A stretch of 64,000 nt of DNA from Bos javanicus (lineage: Eukaryota; Chordata; Mammalia; Artiodactyla; Bovidae), in NCBI RefSeq assembly GCF_032452875.1, contig NC_083870.1, positions 62,001-126,000 on the forward strand, written 5' to 3'. The notes beneath the pieces were generated by a model, which worked only from the letters and a program-made list of their open reading frames with translations, was not told the DNA's origin and did no database searches. Positions 12,282-22,957 of this stretch are shown here, piece by piece (positions within the stretch are counted from its first letter, which is position 1; each line of letters starts with the position of its first letter). Position numbers and translations under genes: made by a program.

Positions 12282-12563
12282 TCAGGAGAAGGATATGGCA
12301 ACTCCTCCAGTACTCTTGCCTGGAAAATCCCATGGACAGAGGAGCCTGGTAGGCTACAGTCCATGGGGTCATGAAGAGTCAGACACAACTGAGTGACTTC
12401 ACTTTCACATTTCACTTTCATGCATTGGAAAAGGAAATGGCAACCCACTCCAGAATTCTTGCCTGGAGAATCCCAGGGATGGAGGAACCTAGTGGGCTGC
12501 CGTCTATGGGCTCGCACAGAGTCGGACATGACTGAAGTGACTTAGCAGCAGCAGCAGCAGCAG
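12282..12563 (+). mobile_element. BOV-A2 SINE
   Basis: Two BovA monomers joined by a CACTTTCA linker near 12400-12425, ending in a CAG/AGC repeat. The layout is the same as the copy at 5312. AGATAAACATTTCA flanks both sides (about 12270 and 12563), a clear target duplication. Confidence 0.93.
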
Positions 12564-13143
12564 ATAAACATTTCAAAAGGTAATAACATTCAAAAGAACT
12601 GAGAAAATATTATAAATAAAAGAAACACTCCCTCATTTTTCTATACCGCAACACACCCCCCTACCTGTCTCAGAATCCTAGAAAGCTATTACTCTGAAGT
12701 CTCATTCTCCTACTTGGGCTTTAGCAAAACCAATACAATATTGTAAAGTAAAATAAATAAAACTGAAAAAAAATAGTAAATAAAATGTTTTCACTCAAAG
12801 GCATCTTATGAAGGCACTTGGATAGACTTAGTTACCAAATTATTTTTGGCTTATTTTATTGTAGCAAACACTCAAGAATGCACTTGATTCTTACAGGGTC
12901 TTTCAAATGAATGCTAATGTCTCTTTTTACTAAATAAGCCACTTTCAGCAATTCAATCACCAGCAAACTATAATAGAGCTATGTGAAAGTTTTCAAATAT
13001 CTTCTAACCAGAGAAGAGTTCTTTGGCTTAATTATTTTTAAAAAAATCATCTGTATGTCTTTACATACAGCAACTTTCCATTACTTTTAGTATTCACAAC
13101 CAGTTTATGTACTTAGATATAAGGTGTGTGTATTTGTGTGTGA
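12564..13143. other. Intergenic DNA with a short L1 tail
   Basis: Besides the L1 tail at 12723-12784, nothing is recognised. A GTGT-rich run lies at 13123-13142, next to the following SINE. Confidence 0.4.
12723..12784 (+). mobile_element. L1 3' tail fragment
   Basis: A short segment with 'gcaaaaccaatacaatattg' and an AAATAAATAAAA tail is the last few dozen bases of a ruminant L1. It probably comes from a severely 5'-truncated insertion. Confidence 0.75.
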
Positions 13144-13355
13144 GTTTGTGCTCAGTTGTGTCTGACTCTTTGTGACCCCCTAGGCTGTAGCCTGCCAGTT
13201 CCTCTGTCCATGGAATTATCCAAGTAGGAATACTGGATTGGATTCCCTTTCCCTTCTCCAGGGGATCCTCCTGACTCAGGGATCAAACCTGCACTTCCTT
13301 CATCTCCTGCATTGGCAGGTATATTCTTCACAACTGTGCCATCTGGGAAGCAGAT
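13144..13355 (-). mobile_element. Bov-tA SINE
   Basis: The antisense BovA body ('gtgctcagttgtgtctgact') is followed by the tRNA-derived head ending in 'gccatctgggaagc' near 13352. It is moderately diverged. Confidence 0.85.
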
Positions 13356-14195
13356 ATAAAGTACAAAACATGTGTTTAAGGCACATGAATTTAAAGCTAT
13401 CAGTAATTTTTTTTTTGCTTTATTATGAATAAATTTTCAATAAAATTAACTTCTTTCTCCTTTTCTCTCTCTCTCTCATTTGTTCATTTACCCACTTGCT
13501 ATATATCTCCTGGATAACAGTCCTTAAAATCAGGATGTTCATAATCCCACATTGAAGGAAATGATTTAGAAAACAGATACAACAATGATCTGAAGCACAG
13601 GCTGGTGTGCGAATCAAGCTCAGAGCTTGCAGGAGAGACGGAAAATCCCTGGAGGAGGTAACTGGGTTGTAAACTACAGCACTCCAACCCAGACGCACTG
13701 AGTTTCCTTAAATGACACAGTCTTGTCCACCTTACAGTCACTCTAACTGTCCAACCATCTGCACAAAATACTTTCTCTGCTGACTTGCATCTCTCAGTTA
13801 TACTTCCTACTTATGTCTTAGATACCAAACTAGTTGTGTTCATTTTCAGGAAGCAATTTTTAACTTTTTGCACTACATTTGAACAATATGCTTTGGGTTT
13901 ATGTTGTCCAGTCTTTTTACACTATGGTGTAAATATAGTTAATTATAAATAACATCAATAATTATCTAACACCTATCACTTCCGTTAGAAAAGATTAATT
14001 TTTGTAAAAACTGCTAGATTTACTGCTAGAGGAAACAAAAACTTGGCAAACTAACAGTTCAGAACTTTTCCACAAACAGGGAGTCTTAAATATAAGTTCA
14101 AGACATAAAATGGAAGCAGAGAGTATATAGGAAACAACACATTTTGGAATGACTTGAACATAATTAAAAAATACTTGTCGATTAAACCAAATGAA
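13356..14195. other. Unique-looking non-coding sequence
   Basis: No repeat is recognised beyond a TCTC run at 13459-13479. Two overlapping minus-strand open frames (13423-13698 and 13499-13741) are less AT-rich than the surroundings but carry no motif I know. I do not call them genes. Confidence 0.35.
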
Positions 14196-15273
14196 TCAGA
14201 ACAATTTTGATTTAAACCATAGTGTAAGAGTGGGAGAAAAACATATACCTACAGCTTTACAATGGAACCACTTTCTATTTTTAAGTTTCTTCAGAGCCTC
14301 TTTCACATCCCTGTTTCTTAAGCTATAGATCAGGGGGTTTAATATGGGAATCACAAGGGTATAAAACAAGGAGGTCATATTGTCTTCGTCAAGAGAGTAG
14401 GATGAACTTGCCTGGAAACACACGAAGAGTAGAGTTCCCTGGGAAATTGCCACAGCAGTTAGGTGGGAGGTGCAGGTCGAGAAAGCCTTGAACCTCCCTT
14501 CAGCAGAGTGGATCTTTATCACTGCTAGGATGATGTAACAGTAAGACAGAAAAAGACCTGACAGCGTAATCAGTTCAATGAAGCCAAAAATGATAAATAT
14601 CACTACCTCACTGACCTGTGCATGTGAGCAAGATAGAGAAGGTAGAGGAGGAACATCACAGAAGAAATGATTAATCTCATTTGACTCACAGAAATGGACA
14701 TGGAATATTAATATGTATACCTGTGGTGGATTCATTTTGATATATGGCAAAACCAATACAATATTGTAAAGTTAAAAAATAAAAGAAAAAAAGTTAATAT
14801 TGTATTAATTAAAGCATCCACAATGCTGATCATGTAAATTGCAACCACGAGCAGGGAGCACGCCCTGCTGGACATGCTGACCGCATAGAGCAAGGGGATG
14901 CTGACGGCCTTGTACCAGTCATAGGCCATCACTGCCAGCAGGAAACACTCAGAATCTACAATGGTACAGGAGATCAATGACTGCAGAGCACAGCCATAAA
15001 AGGGGATTGATTTGTTTTTGGCAAAGAGGTCTATCAACATCTTGGGTCCAAATGCTGTGGAATAGCAGAGGTCACTGAAGGAGAGGTGACCGAGGAAAAA
15101 GTACATTGGAATGTGAAGATGGGAGTCCATTTTTATTAAAATGATCACCCCAAGATTTGCAACAAGAATAATGAGATAAACAACCAGAAAAGTGGTGTCA
15201 CTTTGATTCTAGGGTCATTACTATTTCCCAAGAGAATAAATTCATTCAAGGAAGAGCAATTTTCTCCATCCAT
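14196..15273 (-). pseudogene. Olfactory receptor pseudogene, OR5/8/9-like, split by an L1 tail
   Basis: Class II odorant receptor relic. The start is placed at the ATG at 15273, giving MDGENCSSLNEFILLG. Motifs follow OR order: PMYFFLGHLSFSDLCYS (TM2), 'LLAVMAYDWYKAVSIPLLYAV' (TM3; the DRY box reads DWY), 'CESNEINHFFCDVPPLPSLSC' (extracellular loop 2), 'KIHSAEGRFKAFSTC' (TM6) and PILNPLIYSLRNRDVKEAL (TM7). Lesions: a frameshift near 15205 in TM1, and a 79-bp L1 tail at 14715-14793 between TM4/5 and extracellular loop 2 with a 7-bp target duplication. The C-terminal frame runs on to a stop at 14196. It is non-functional. Confidence 0.92.
14715..14793 (+). mobile_element. 79-bp L1 3' tail inside OR pseudogene
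   Basis: This has the usual L1 3' end ('ccaatacaatattgtaaagt' plus an A-rich tail). TTAATAT lies immediately on both sides (14708-14714 and 14794-14800), a 7-bp target duplication. It is an extreme 5'-truncated retrotransposition product that disrupts the OR frame. Confidence 0.88.
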
Positions 15274-15866
15274 TCATCTTTATTCTAAAAGGCTCCAGAA
15301 ATCATAAAAAAAAAAAAAGAGTGAGATCAAAGGTTTAACTTTTCTTGACATTTGGAAAAAAGAAAAGATTTATTACACTGCATTATATTTTTTATATCCT
15401 TTATCCTCATAACATAGCTTAGAGATGTCTCATTGTATGTTGTTGACAAAAATTGAAGTGTCTAGGATAGTATTTTGACAGTTTGATCCATAATTTGGAT
15501 GTCATCTGTGAGGCATGTGAATTGTGTGAAACTTCATTGCTTTATCTCAGCAGTCAATCATGAGATTAGAGATCACTACAGGTTAATATGATATGAAAGC
15601 AACACCCAAATTAAAGCGACAAAACTGGAATATACAACCTTGTATTTATAAGATAAATATCCAGTTGAGCATAAAAGTGGCTATACTTCTTGAGTTATTT
15701 AAGAATCATATGCCAGAAACCAACACAACATTGTAAAGCAATTATCTTCCAATGAAAAATAAAACTTAAAAAGGAATCATAATTTGCTGAAGATTGTGTA
15801 TTAAACTCGCACAATGAGCATATCTTGGAATTTAAAATGAACAATATGATATTACTATTCTTGGTA
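15274..15866. other. Upstream flank of OR pseudogene with an old L1 tail
   Basis: An A-run lies at about 15307-15318. A segment at about 15714-15768 ('aacacaacattgtaaagcaa' then AAAATAAAACTTAAAA) is the tail of an older ruminant L1 in sense orientation. No gene. Confidence 0.5.
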
Positions 15867-17392
15867 TCAGATCAGATCAGTCACTCAGTCATGTCCGACT
15901 CTTTGTGACCCCATGAATCACAGCACGACAGGCCTCCCTGTCCATCACCAACTCCCGGAGTTCACTCAGACTCACGTCCATCAAGTCCGTGATGCCATCC
16001 AGCCATCTCATCCTCTGTCGTCCCCTTCTCCTCCTGCTCCCAATCCATTCCAGCATCAGAGTCTTTTCCAATGAGTCAACTCTTTGCATGAGGTGGCCAA
16101 AATACTGGAGTTTCAGCTTTAGCATCATTCCTTCCAAAGAAATCCCAGGGCTGATCTCCTTCAGAATGGACTGGTTGGATCTCCTTGCAGTCCAAGGGAC
16201 TCTCAAGAGTCTTCTCCAACACCACAGTTCAAAAGCATCAATTCTTCAGCACTCAGTCTTCTTCACAATCCAACTCTCACATCCATACATGACCACAGGA
16301 AAAACCATAGCCTTGACTGGACGAACCTTTGTTGGCAAAGTAATGTCTCTGCTTTTGAATATGCTATCTAGGTTGGTCATAACTTTCCTTCCAAGGAGTA
16401 AGCGTCTTTTAATTTCATGGCTGCAGTCACCATCTGTAGTGATTTTGGAGCCCAGAAAAATAAAGTCAGCCACTGTTTCCACTGTTTCCCCATCTATTAG
16501 CCATGAAGTGATGGGACAGGATGCCATGATCTTTGTTTTCTGAATGTTGAGCTTTAAGCCAACTTTTTCACTCTCCACTTTCACTTTCATCAAGAGGCTT
16601 TTGAGTTCCTCTTCACTTTTTGCCATAAGGGTGGTGTCATCTGCATATCTGAGGTTATTGATATTTCTCCCAGCAATCTTGATTCCAACTTGTGTTTCTC
16701 CCAGTCCAGCATTTCTCATGGTGTACTCTGCATATAAGTTAAATAAACAGGGTGACAATATACAGCATTGACGAACTCCTTTTCCTATTTGGAACCAGTC
16801 TGTTGTTCCATGTCCAGTTCTAACTGTTGCTTCCTGATCTGCATACAAATTTCTCAAGAGGCAGGTCAGGTGTTCTGGTATTCCCATCTCTTTCAGAATT
16901 TTCCACAGTTTATTGTGATGCACACTGTCAAAGGATTTGGCATAGTCAATAAAGCAGAAATAGATGTTTTTCTGGAACTCTCTTGCTTTTTCCATGATCC
17001 AGTGGATGTTGGCAATTTGATCTCTGGTTCCTCTGCCTTTTCTAAAACCAGCTTGAACATCAGGAATTTCACAGTTCACATATTGCTGAAGCCTGGCTTG
17101 GAGAATTTTGAGCATTACTTTACTAGCGTGTGAGATGAGTGCAATTGTGCAGTAGTTTGAGCATTCTTTGGCATTGCCTTTCTTTGGGATTGGAATGAAA
17201 ACTGACCTTTTCCAGTCCTGTGGCCACTGCTGAGTTTTCCAAATTTGCTGGCATATTGAGTGCAGCACTTTCACAGCATCATCTTTCAGGATTTGAAATA
17301 GCTCAACTGGAATTCCATCACCTCCACTAGCTTTGTTCGTAGTGATGCTTTCTAAGGCCCACTTGACTTCACATTCCAGGATGTCTGGTTCT
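15867..17392 (-). mobile_element. BovB LINE, 1.5 kb 5'-truncated, RT partly open
   Basis: Minus-strand BovB of about 1.53 kb. A 342-codon open frame (16246-17274) covers much of the reverse-transcriptase domain: 'CFIDYAKSFDSVHHNKLWK' (finger/palm, with the first catalytic Asp), GVRQCCILSPCLFNLY, and the catalytic YADD box in NNLRYADDTTLMA, then the C-terminal FLGSKITTDGDCSHEIKRR block. The canonical RQGC reads RQCC. A second open frame, 15889-16206, holds the C terminus. The endonuclease domain is missing by truncation at 17392. It forms an inverted pair with the copy at 17765. Confidence 0.94.
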
Positions 17393-17764
17393 AAATATAT
17401 TTATTTACAAAAAATTATGGTTAAATTTGTGTATGTTATATATATATGTATATATATATATATATATAATCCTAATTTGTAGATTTTCTTTGGCTTCTTT
17501 TGTGAATTTCCTTTTATTTATTTCCTTTTAAAAATGGGGATGATACATTGAGTGTGCTGGACAACTTGACAGGTTTTAATTTAAGTAGTTTTATGCCTTA
17601 TGCTTTTCATCATATCTCATGAATAATGGTCTATCTCAAGGCCAAATTTTTTTGAATGTTTATATATGTAGATGTAACTTCTATACTTCTAATACTTTTG
17701 TATTAATTTTTGTGTATAGTGTGTGGTAGTGATTCAAGCACATATTTTTGCATATAGATATCCA
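17393..17764. other. Spacer between inverted BovB arms, AT-rich
   Basis: About 370 bp of AT-rich DNA separates two divergent BovB copies. It contains a TA/TATG dinucleotide tract at about 17437-17469 that is itself hairpin-forming. No gene or named repeat. Confidence 0.6.
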
Positions 17765-19207
17765 ACAATTGAAAACTGGAAAAGGTCCATTTTCATTCCA
17801 ATCCCAAAGAAAGGCAATGCCAAAGAATGCTCAAACTACCACACAATTGCACTCATTTCACACACTAGTAAAGAAATGCTCAAAATTCTCCAAGCCAGGC
17901 TTCAGCAATATGTGAGCCATGAACTTCCAGATGTTCAAGATGGTTTTATTTATTTTTTTTAAACTTTACGTAATTGTATTAGTTTTGCCAAATATCAAAA
18001 TGAATCTGCCACAGGTATACATGTGTTTTAGAAAAGGCAGAGGAACCAGAGATCAAATTGCCAACATCCGCTGAATCATGAAAAAAGCAAGAGAGTTCCA
18101 GAATAACATCTATTTCTGCTTTATTGACTATGCAAACGCCTTTGACTGTGTGGATCACAATAAACTGTGGAAAATTCTGAAAGAGATGGGAATACCAGAC
18201 CACCTGACCTGCCTCTTGAGAAACCTGTATGCAGATCAGGAAGCAACAGTTAGAACTGGACATGGAACAACACACTGGTTCCAAATAGGAAAAGGAGTAC
18301 GTCAAGGCTGTATATTGTCACCCTGCTTATTTAACTTATGTACAGAGTACATCATGAGAAACGGTGGGCTGGAGGAAGCACAAGCTGGAATCAAGACTGC
18401 TCGGAGAAATATCAATAACTTCAGATATGCAGAGGACACCAGCCTTATGGCAGAAAGTGAAGAAGAACTAAAGAGCCTCTTGATGAAAGTGAAAGAGGAG
18501 AGAGGAAAAGTTGGCTTAAAGCTCAACATTCAGAAAACTAAGATCATGGCATCTGGCCCCATCACTTCATGGCAAATAGATGGGGAAACAGTGGAAACAG
18601 TGGCTGACTTTATTTTTCTGGGCTCCAAAATCTCTGCAGATGGTGATTGCAGCCATGAAATTAGAAGACACTTACTCCTTGAAAGGAAGGTTATGACCAA
18701 CCTAGACAGCTTATTAAAAAGCAGAGACATTACTTTGCCAACAAAGGTCCGTCTAGTCAAGGCTATAGGTTTTCCAGTAGTCATGTATGGATCTGAGAGT
18801 TAGACTATAAAGAAAGCTGAGCACCGAAGAATTGATGCTTTTGAACTGTAGTGTTGGAGAAAACTCTTGAGAGTCCTTTGGACTACAAGGAGATCCAACC
18901 AGTCCATCCTAAAGCAGATCAGTTTTGGGTGTTCATTGGAAGGACTGATGTTAAAGCTGAAACCCCAATATTTTGGCCATGTGATGCTGAGAGCTGACTC
19001 ATTTGAAAAGACCCTGATTCTGGGAAAGATTGAGAGCAAGAGAAGAAGGGGATGACAGAGGATGAGATGGTTAGATGGCATCAATGACACAATGGACATG
19101 GGTCTGGGTGGACTCCCGGAGTTGGTGATGGACAGGGAGGCCTGGCGTGCTGCGGTTCTTGGGGTTGCAAAAAGTTGGACATGACTGAGTGACTGAACTG
19201 AGCTGAT
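17765..19207 (+). mobile_element. BovB LINE, 1.4 kb 5'-truncated, inverted relative to neighbour
   Basis: Sense BovB. It begins inside the RT domain (NWKRSIFIPIPKKGNAKECSN) and continues after an inserted L1 tail (17946-18029) with a 241-codon open frame at 18078-18803. The catalytic box is altered to YAED (FRYAEDTSLMA), so this copy lacks a standard YADD. The 3' end is near 19207 (GACTGAACTGAGCTGA). It covers almost the same BovB interval as the minus-strand copy at 15867-17392. Confidence 0.93.
17946..18029 (-). mobile_element. L1 3' tail inside BovB
   Basis: Reverse-complement L1 terminus ('gccaaatatcaaaatgaatc') with a T-rich start at 17946-17962. GTTTTA is present on both sides as a probable 6-bp target duplication. 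It splits the BovB open frame. Confidence 0.82.
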
Positions 19208-20922
19208 CCAATTGATCAAGCATTTGTTCAGAAAACTATTCTTCTTTTTTTTTTTTCATCTTTCCTGTTATTTTATTTTTATTTATTTTTTAAATATAAA
19301 TATATTTATTTTAATTGGAGGTTAATTACTTTACAATATTGTATTGATTTTGCCATGCATCAACATGAATCTGCCACGGGTATACACATGTTCCCCATCC
19401 TGAACCCCCCTCCCACCTCCCTCCCCATACCATCCCTCTGGGTCATCCCAGTGCACCAGCCCCAAGCATCCTGTATCCTGCATCAAATCTGGACTGGTGA
19501 TTCATTTCATATATGATATTATACATGTTTCAATGCCATTCTCCAAATAATCCCACCCTCTCCCTCTCCCACAGAGTCCAAAAGACTGTTCTATACATCT
19601 GTGTCTCTTTTGCTGTCTTGAATACAGGGTTATTGTTACCATCTTTCTAAATTCCATATATATGCGTTAGTATACTGTATTGGTGTTTTTCTTTCTGGCT
19701 TACTTCACTCTGTATAATAGGCTCCAGTTTCATCCACCTCATTAGAACTGATTCAAATGTATTTCTTTTTAACGGCTGAGTAATACTCCATTGTGTATAT
19801 ATACCACAGCTTTCTTATCTATTCTTCTGCTGATGGACATCTAGGTTGCTTCCATGTCCTGGCTATTATAAACAGTGCTGCGATGAACATTGGGGTACAT
19901 ATGTCTCTTTCAATTCTGGTTTCCTCAGTGTGTATGCCTAGTAGTGGGATTGCTGGGGCATAAGGCAGTTCTGTTTCCAGTTTTTTAAGGAATCTCCACA
20001 CTGTTCTCCATAGTGGCTGTACTAGTTTGCATTCCCACCAACAGTGTAAGAGGGTTCCCTTTTCTCCACACCCTCTCTAGCATTTATTGCTTGTAGACTT
20101 TTGGATAGCAGTCATTCTGACTGGCGTGAAATGGTACCTCATTGTGGTTTTGATTTGCATTCCTCTGATAATGAGTGATGTTGAGCATCTTTTCATGTGT
20201 TTGTTAGCCATCTGTATGTCTTCTTTGGAGAAGTGTCTGTTTAGTTCTTTGGCCCATTTTTTGATTGGGTCGTTTATTTTTCTGGAATTGAGCTGCAGGA
20301 GTTGCTTGTATATTTTTGAGATTAGTTGTTTGTCAGTTGCTTTATTTGCTATTATTTTCTCCCATCCCGAAGGCTTTCACCTTGCTTATAGTTTCCTTTG
20401 TTGTGCAGAAGCTTTTAATTTTAATTAGGTCCCATTTGTTTATTTTTGCTTTTATTTCCAATATTCTGGGAGGTGGGTCATAGAAGATCCTGCTGTGATT
20501 TATGTTGGAGAGTGTTTTGCCTATGTTCTCCTCTCTGAGTTTTATAGTTTCTGGTCTTATGTTTAAATCTTTAATCCATTTTGAGTTAATTTGGTTTATG
20601 GTGTTAGAAAGTGTTCAAGTTTCATTCTTTTACAAGTGGTTGACAGGTTTTCCCAGCACCACTTGTTAAAGAGATTATCTTTTCTCCATTGTATATTCTT
20701 GCCTCCTTTGTTAAAGATACGGTGTCCATAGGTGTGTGGATTTATCTCTGGGCTTTCTATTTTGTTCCACTGATCTAGATTTCTGTCTTTGTGCCAGTAC
20801 CATACTGTCTTGATGACTGTGGCTTTGTAGTAGAGCCTGAATTCAGGCAGGTTGATTCCTCCAGTTCCATTCTTCTTTCTCAAGACTGCTTTGGCTATTC
20901 GAGGTTTTTTGTATTTCCATAC

Positions 20923-21323
20923 TGTTGGGAGGCACAGTGCTAAATAGCCTTGAAGGAGAAAGTCCGCGGGAAAATGGCGAAGGGCCAGAAGTACCCAAGC
21001 ATTGTGATTGCTGAAGAACATTTCCTGCCGTTGGCTATGCTCGGCACCTAGATTTAACAATTAAACATTAAAGATGTTGCTTGAGAAAATGGGTCATAGA
21101 TAAATACATGGGTCATTAAGAATGTGCTGTTCCTTGAAGTATCTTTTACTGATTATATCCTAGTCTTGTAGTTTTCTGCTGGCTGTATGCTCTAAGCTCT
21201 TTGTTCCTTGCTCCTATAAAAAGGCTTGACTGCAGAAATAAACTTGTCAGTCCTTGCAGAGACTGTCCAAGTGTTGTTCTTTCAGGTTTGCCATTTCCAA
21301 GTCCTGGAGACATATCTCCAACA
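20923..21323 (+). repeat. 5' LTR of provirus (401 bp)
   Basis: It starts TGTTGGGAGG and ends TCTCCAACA. It contains a TATA box and polyadenylation signal (separate entry) and is followed two bases later by the primer binding site. It pairs with the 3' LTR at 26872-27273. Confidence 0.95.
21215..21242 (+). promoter_or_regulatory. LTR TATA box and AATAAA signal
   Basis: TATAAAAA at 21215-21222 is followed by AATAAA at 21237-21242, the compact promoter/poly(A) spacing of a short-R LTR. The same elements lie at 27165-27172 and 27187-27192 in the 3' LTR, unchanged between copies. Transcription would start around 21240-21250. Confidence 0.8.
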
Positions 21324-21325
21324 AG

Positions 21326-21344
21326 TGGCGCCATGAACAGGGAC
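21326..21344 (+). promoter_or_regulatory. Primer binding site, tRNA-Lys3 type
   Basis: TGGCGCCATGAACAGGGAC begins two bases after the LTR. It is complementary to the 3' end of tRNA-Lys(UUU) except that one C is replaced by AT near the middle. Lys3 priming is known for MMTV and lentiviruses, whereas many other betaretroviruses use Lys1,2. Confidence 0.82.
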
Positions 21345-21395
21345 TTGAAGAAAGGCTGAACAAAGCGGCGAGCCCTGCAGAAAGAGGTAAGCAGG

Positions 21396-22919
21396 ATGGG
21401 ACAACATAGCAATAAGATTCCTTTCATTTCTGTAATGCATCACTTTCTGAAACAAAATGGTATTAATGTTTCAAGAGATCAGTTCAATGACTGCTATCAT
21501 ATTTTACTGGAACATAATCTGTGGTTCCCAGAGGAGGGGACGCTTGATCTAGACATATGGAAAAGGGTTAAGAATAATGTTTTGCGAGCATATCAGCAAG
21601 GAGTCCGTATTCCCCCTCAGTGGTGGGTTACATGGTCACTCATACGGGCTGTCATAGAACAAATTGAAGGGCATAATGTTGATTTGGAAGTAGAAACTTT
21701 TCGGTCTTTACATGAATATGAGCTTAAGGAACAAGATATGCAAGGTGCTTTGAAATATAAGAATGTTATGCTTAATCAGACACAATCCCTGGAAAAACAG
21801 CTTGGAGACGTATGTATACAGGATGTGTCAAAACTGAAGCCACTTAGAGCAGAGGTCGTTTCATTCAACGGACAGCCCAAACCTGAGGTTTTTCCTTCTG
21901 CTTCGTCTGTAACAGCAGTTGCTAACTTTGCTCGTACTAATCATTTCACTCCTCCTCGGGAGATGCCTGCTTGCACTTTTGCTTTCCCAATACAGTTTGA
22001 TCAGCCTGCCCAAGGCCAGAATTCTTGGGCTGGTCTAGATTTTGGTAAGTTGTCCAGCTTTAAGAAAGCATGCACTCTGTATGGACCTACTTCTCCTTAC
22101 TGTGTAGAATTCCTCAGAGGATGGGCTGATCATTGGATGCCATATGATTTTTTTCAAGTAGCAAAGATGGTTCTAAATCCTCAACAATTACTTCAGTGGC
22201 AAATGTGAGTTAATGATGAGGCCCGACAAATGATGATTGACCAGCAATCTCGTGGTAACCCTGCCAATTTAACCTATGATATACTCACTGGAATGGGAGA
22301 CATGGCCAATATGACTGCGCAATTAGATAATATTACCCCTCAGATGTTGCATTTCATTAGAGAAATTTCTTGCAGAGCATGGGCAAAGGTTGATAATGTT
22401 AACTCTGATGGTTCATTTGTCAAGATTACCCAGGGACATGAGGAGAAATATGCCCAATTTATAGGAAAATTAAAGGATGCCATCGAAAAATCTATCAGAG
22501 ATGAAACCTTACAAAATATTATTTTAAAACAACTTGCCTTTGAAAATGCTAATGAGGAATGTCGATCCATGCTTAGACCAATTCGAGAAACCAGTTCTCT
22601 TACGGAATATTTGAAAGCTTGTAGAGATATCGGATCTATGTCCCATAGAGCAAAATTAGCAGCACTAGAAACTTTCAGTGTGCAAAAGGCTGCCAGTGCT
22701 AAATGCTTTAACTGCAGGAAGGCCGGCCATATGAAAAAACAATGCTGCATGCCAGTGCAAACAACTAAAAATAATCTTACTTCTAATAAAAAAAGGCCCC
22801 CGGGAGTTTGCCCAAAATGTAAAAGGGGATTCCATTGGTTGAATGAGTGTTGTTCCAAATTTGGTAAGGATGGAAATGCATTGACACCAGAGGCACAACA
22901 AAAACAACAGGGAAACTAA
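21396..22919 (+). pseudogene. gag: Betaretroviral gag, one internal stop
   Basis: 507 codons in a single frame, interrupted only by TGA at 22206-22208. Gag is the structural polyprotein that assembles capsids at the membrane or in cytoplasm. The start MGQ at 21396 supplies a Gly2 myristoylation site. The matrix region is followed by a capsid with the major homology region near 22425 (ITQGHEEKYAQFIGKLKDA). Nucleocapsid has two CCHC zinc knuckles at 22704-22745 (CFNCRKAGHMKKQC) and 22809-22850 (CPKCKRGFHWLNEC). The frame ends exactly at the frameshift heptamer. The stop falls inside the capsid coding region, so only a matrix/partial-capsid product could form without readthrough. Confidence 0.94.
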
Positions 22920-22957
22920 TAAAGGGGCTATCCTCTAGCCCCACTACAAAAGGAGGA
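22910..22957 (+). promoter_or_regulatory. -1 ribosomal frameshift site with H-type pseudoknot
   Basis: The slippery heptamer G GGA AAC (22910-22916) abuts the gag TAA (22917-22919). After a 7-nt spacer, stem 1 pairs GGGGCT (22924-22929) with AGCCCC (22937-22942). Loop bases TCCTC (22931-22935) can pair with GAGGA (22953-22957) as stem 2. Heptamer, spacer and pseudoknot match the gag-pro layout known from betaretroviruses. A -1 slip enters the open pro frame. The mapping is read directly from sequence; activity is inferred. Confidence 0.88.

Noticed and set aside
13423..13741. Two overlapping minus-strand frames (91 and 80 codons)
   Set aside because: No motif, start context or conservation evidence; they could be an old exon but nothing supports it.
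15989..16543. 184-codon plus-strand open frame
   Set aside because: Antisense to the BovB RT frame at 16246-17274; no independent coding evidence.
22340..22858. 172-codon minus-strand frame
   Set aside because: Antisense shadow of retroviral gag; no family resemblance.
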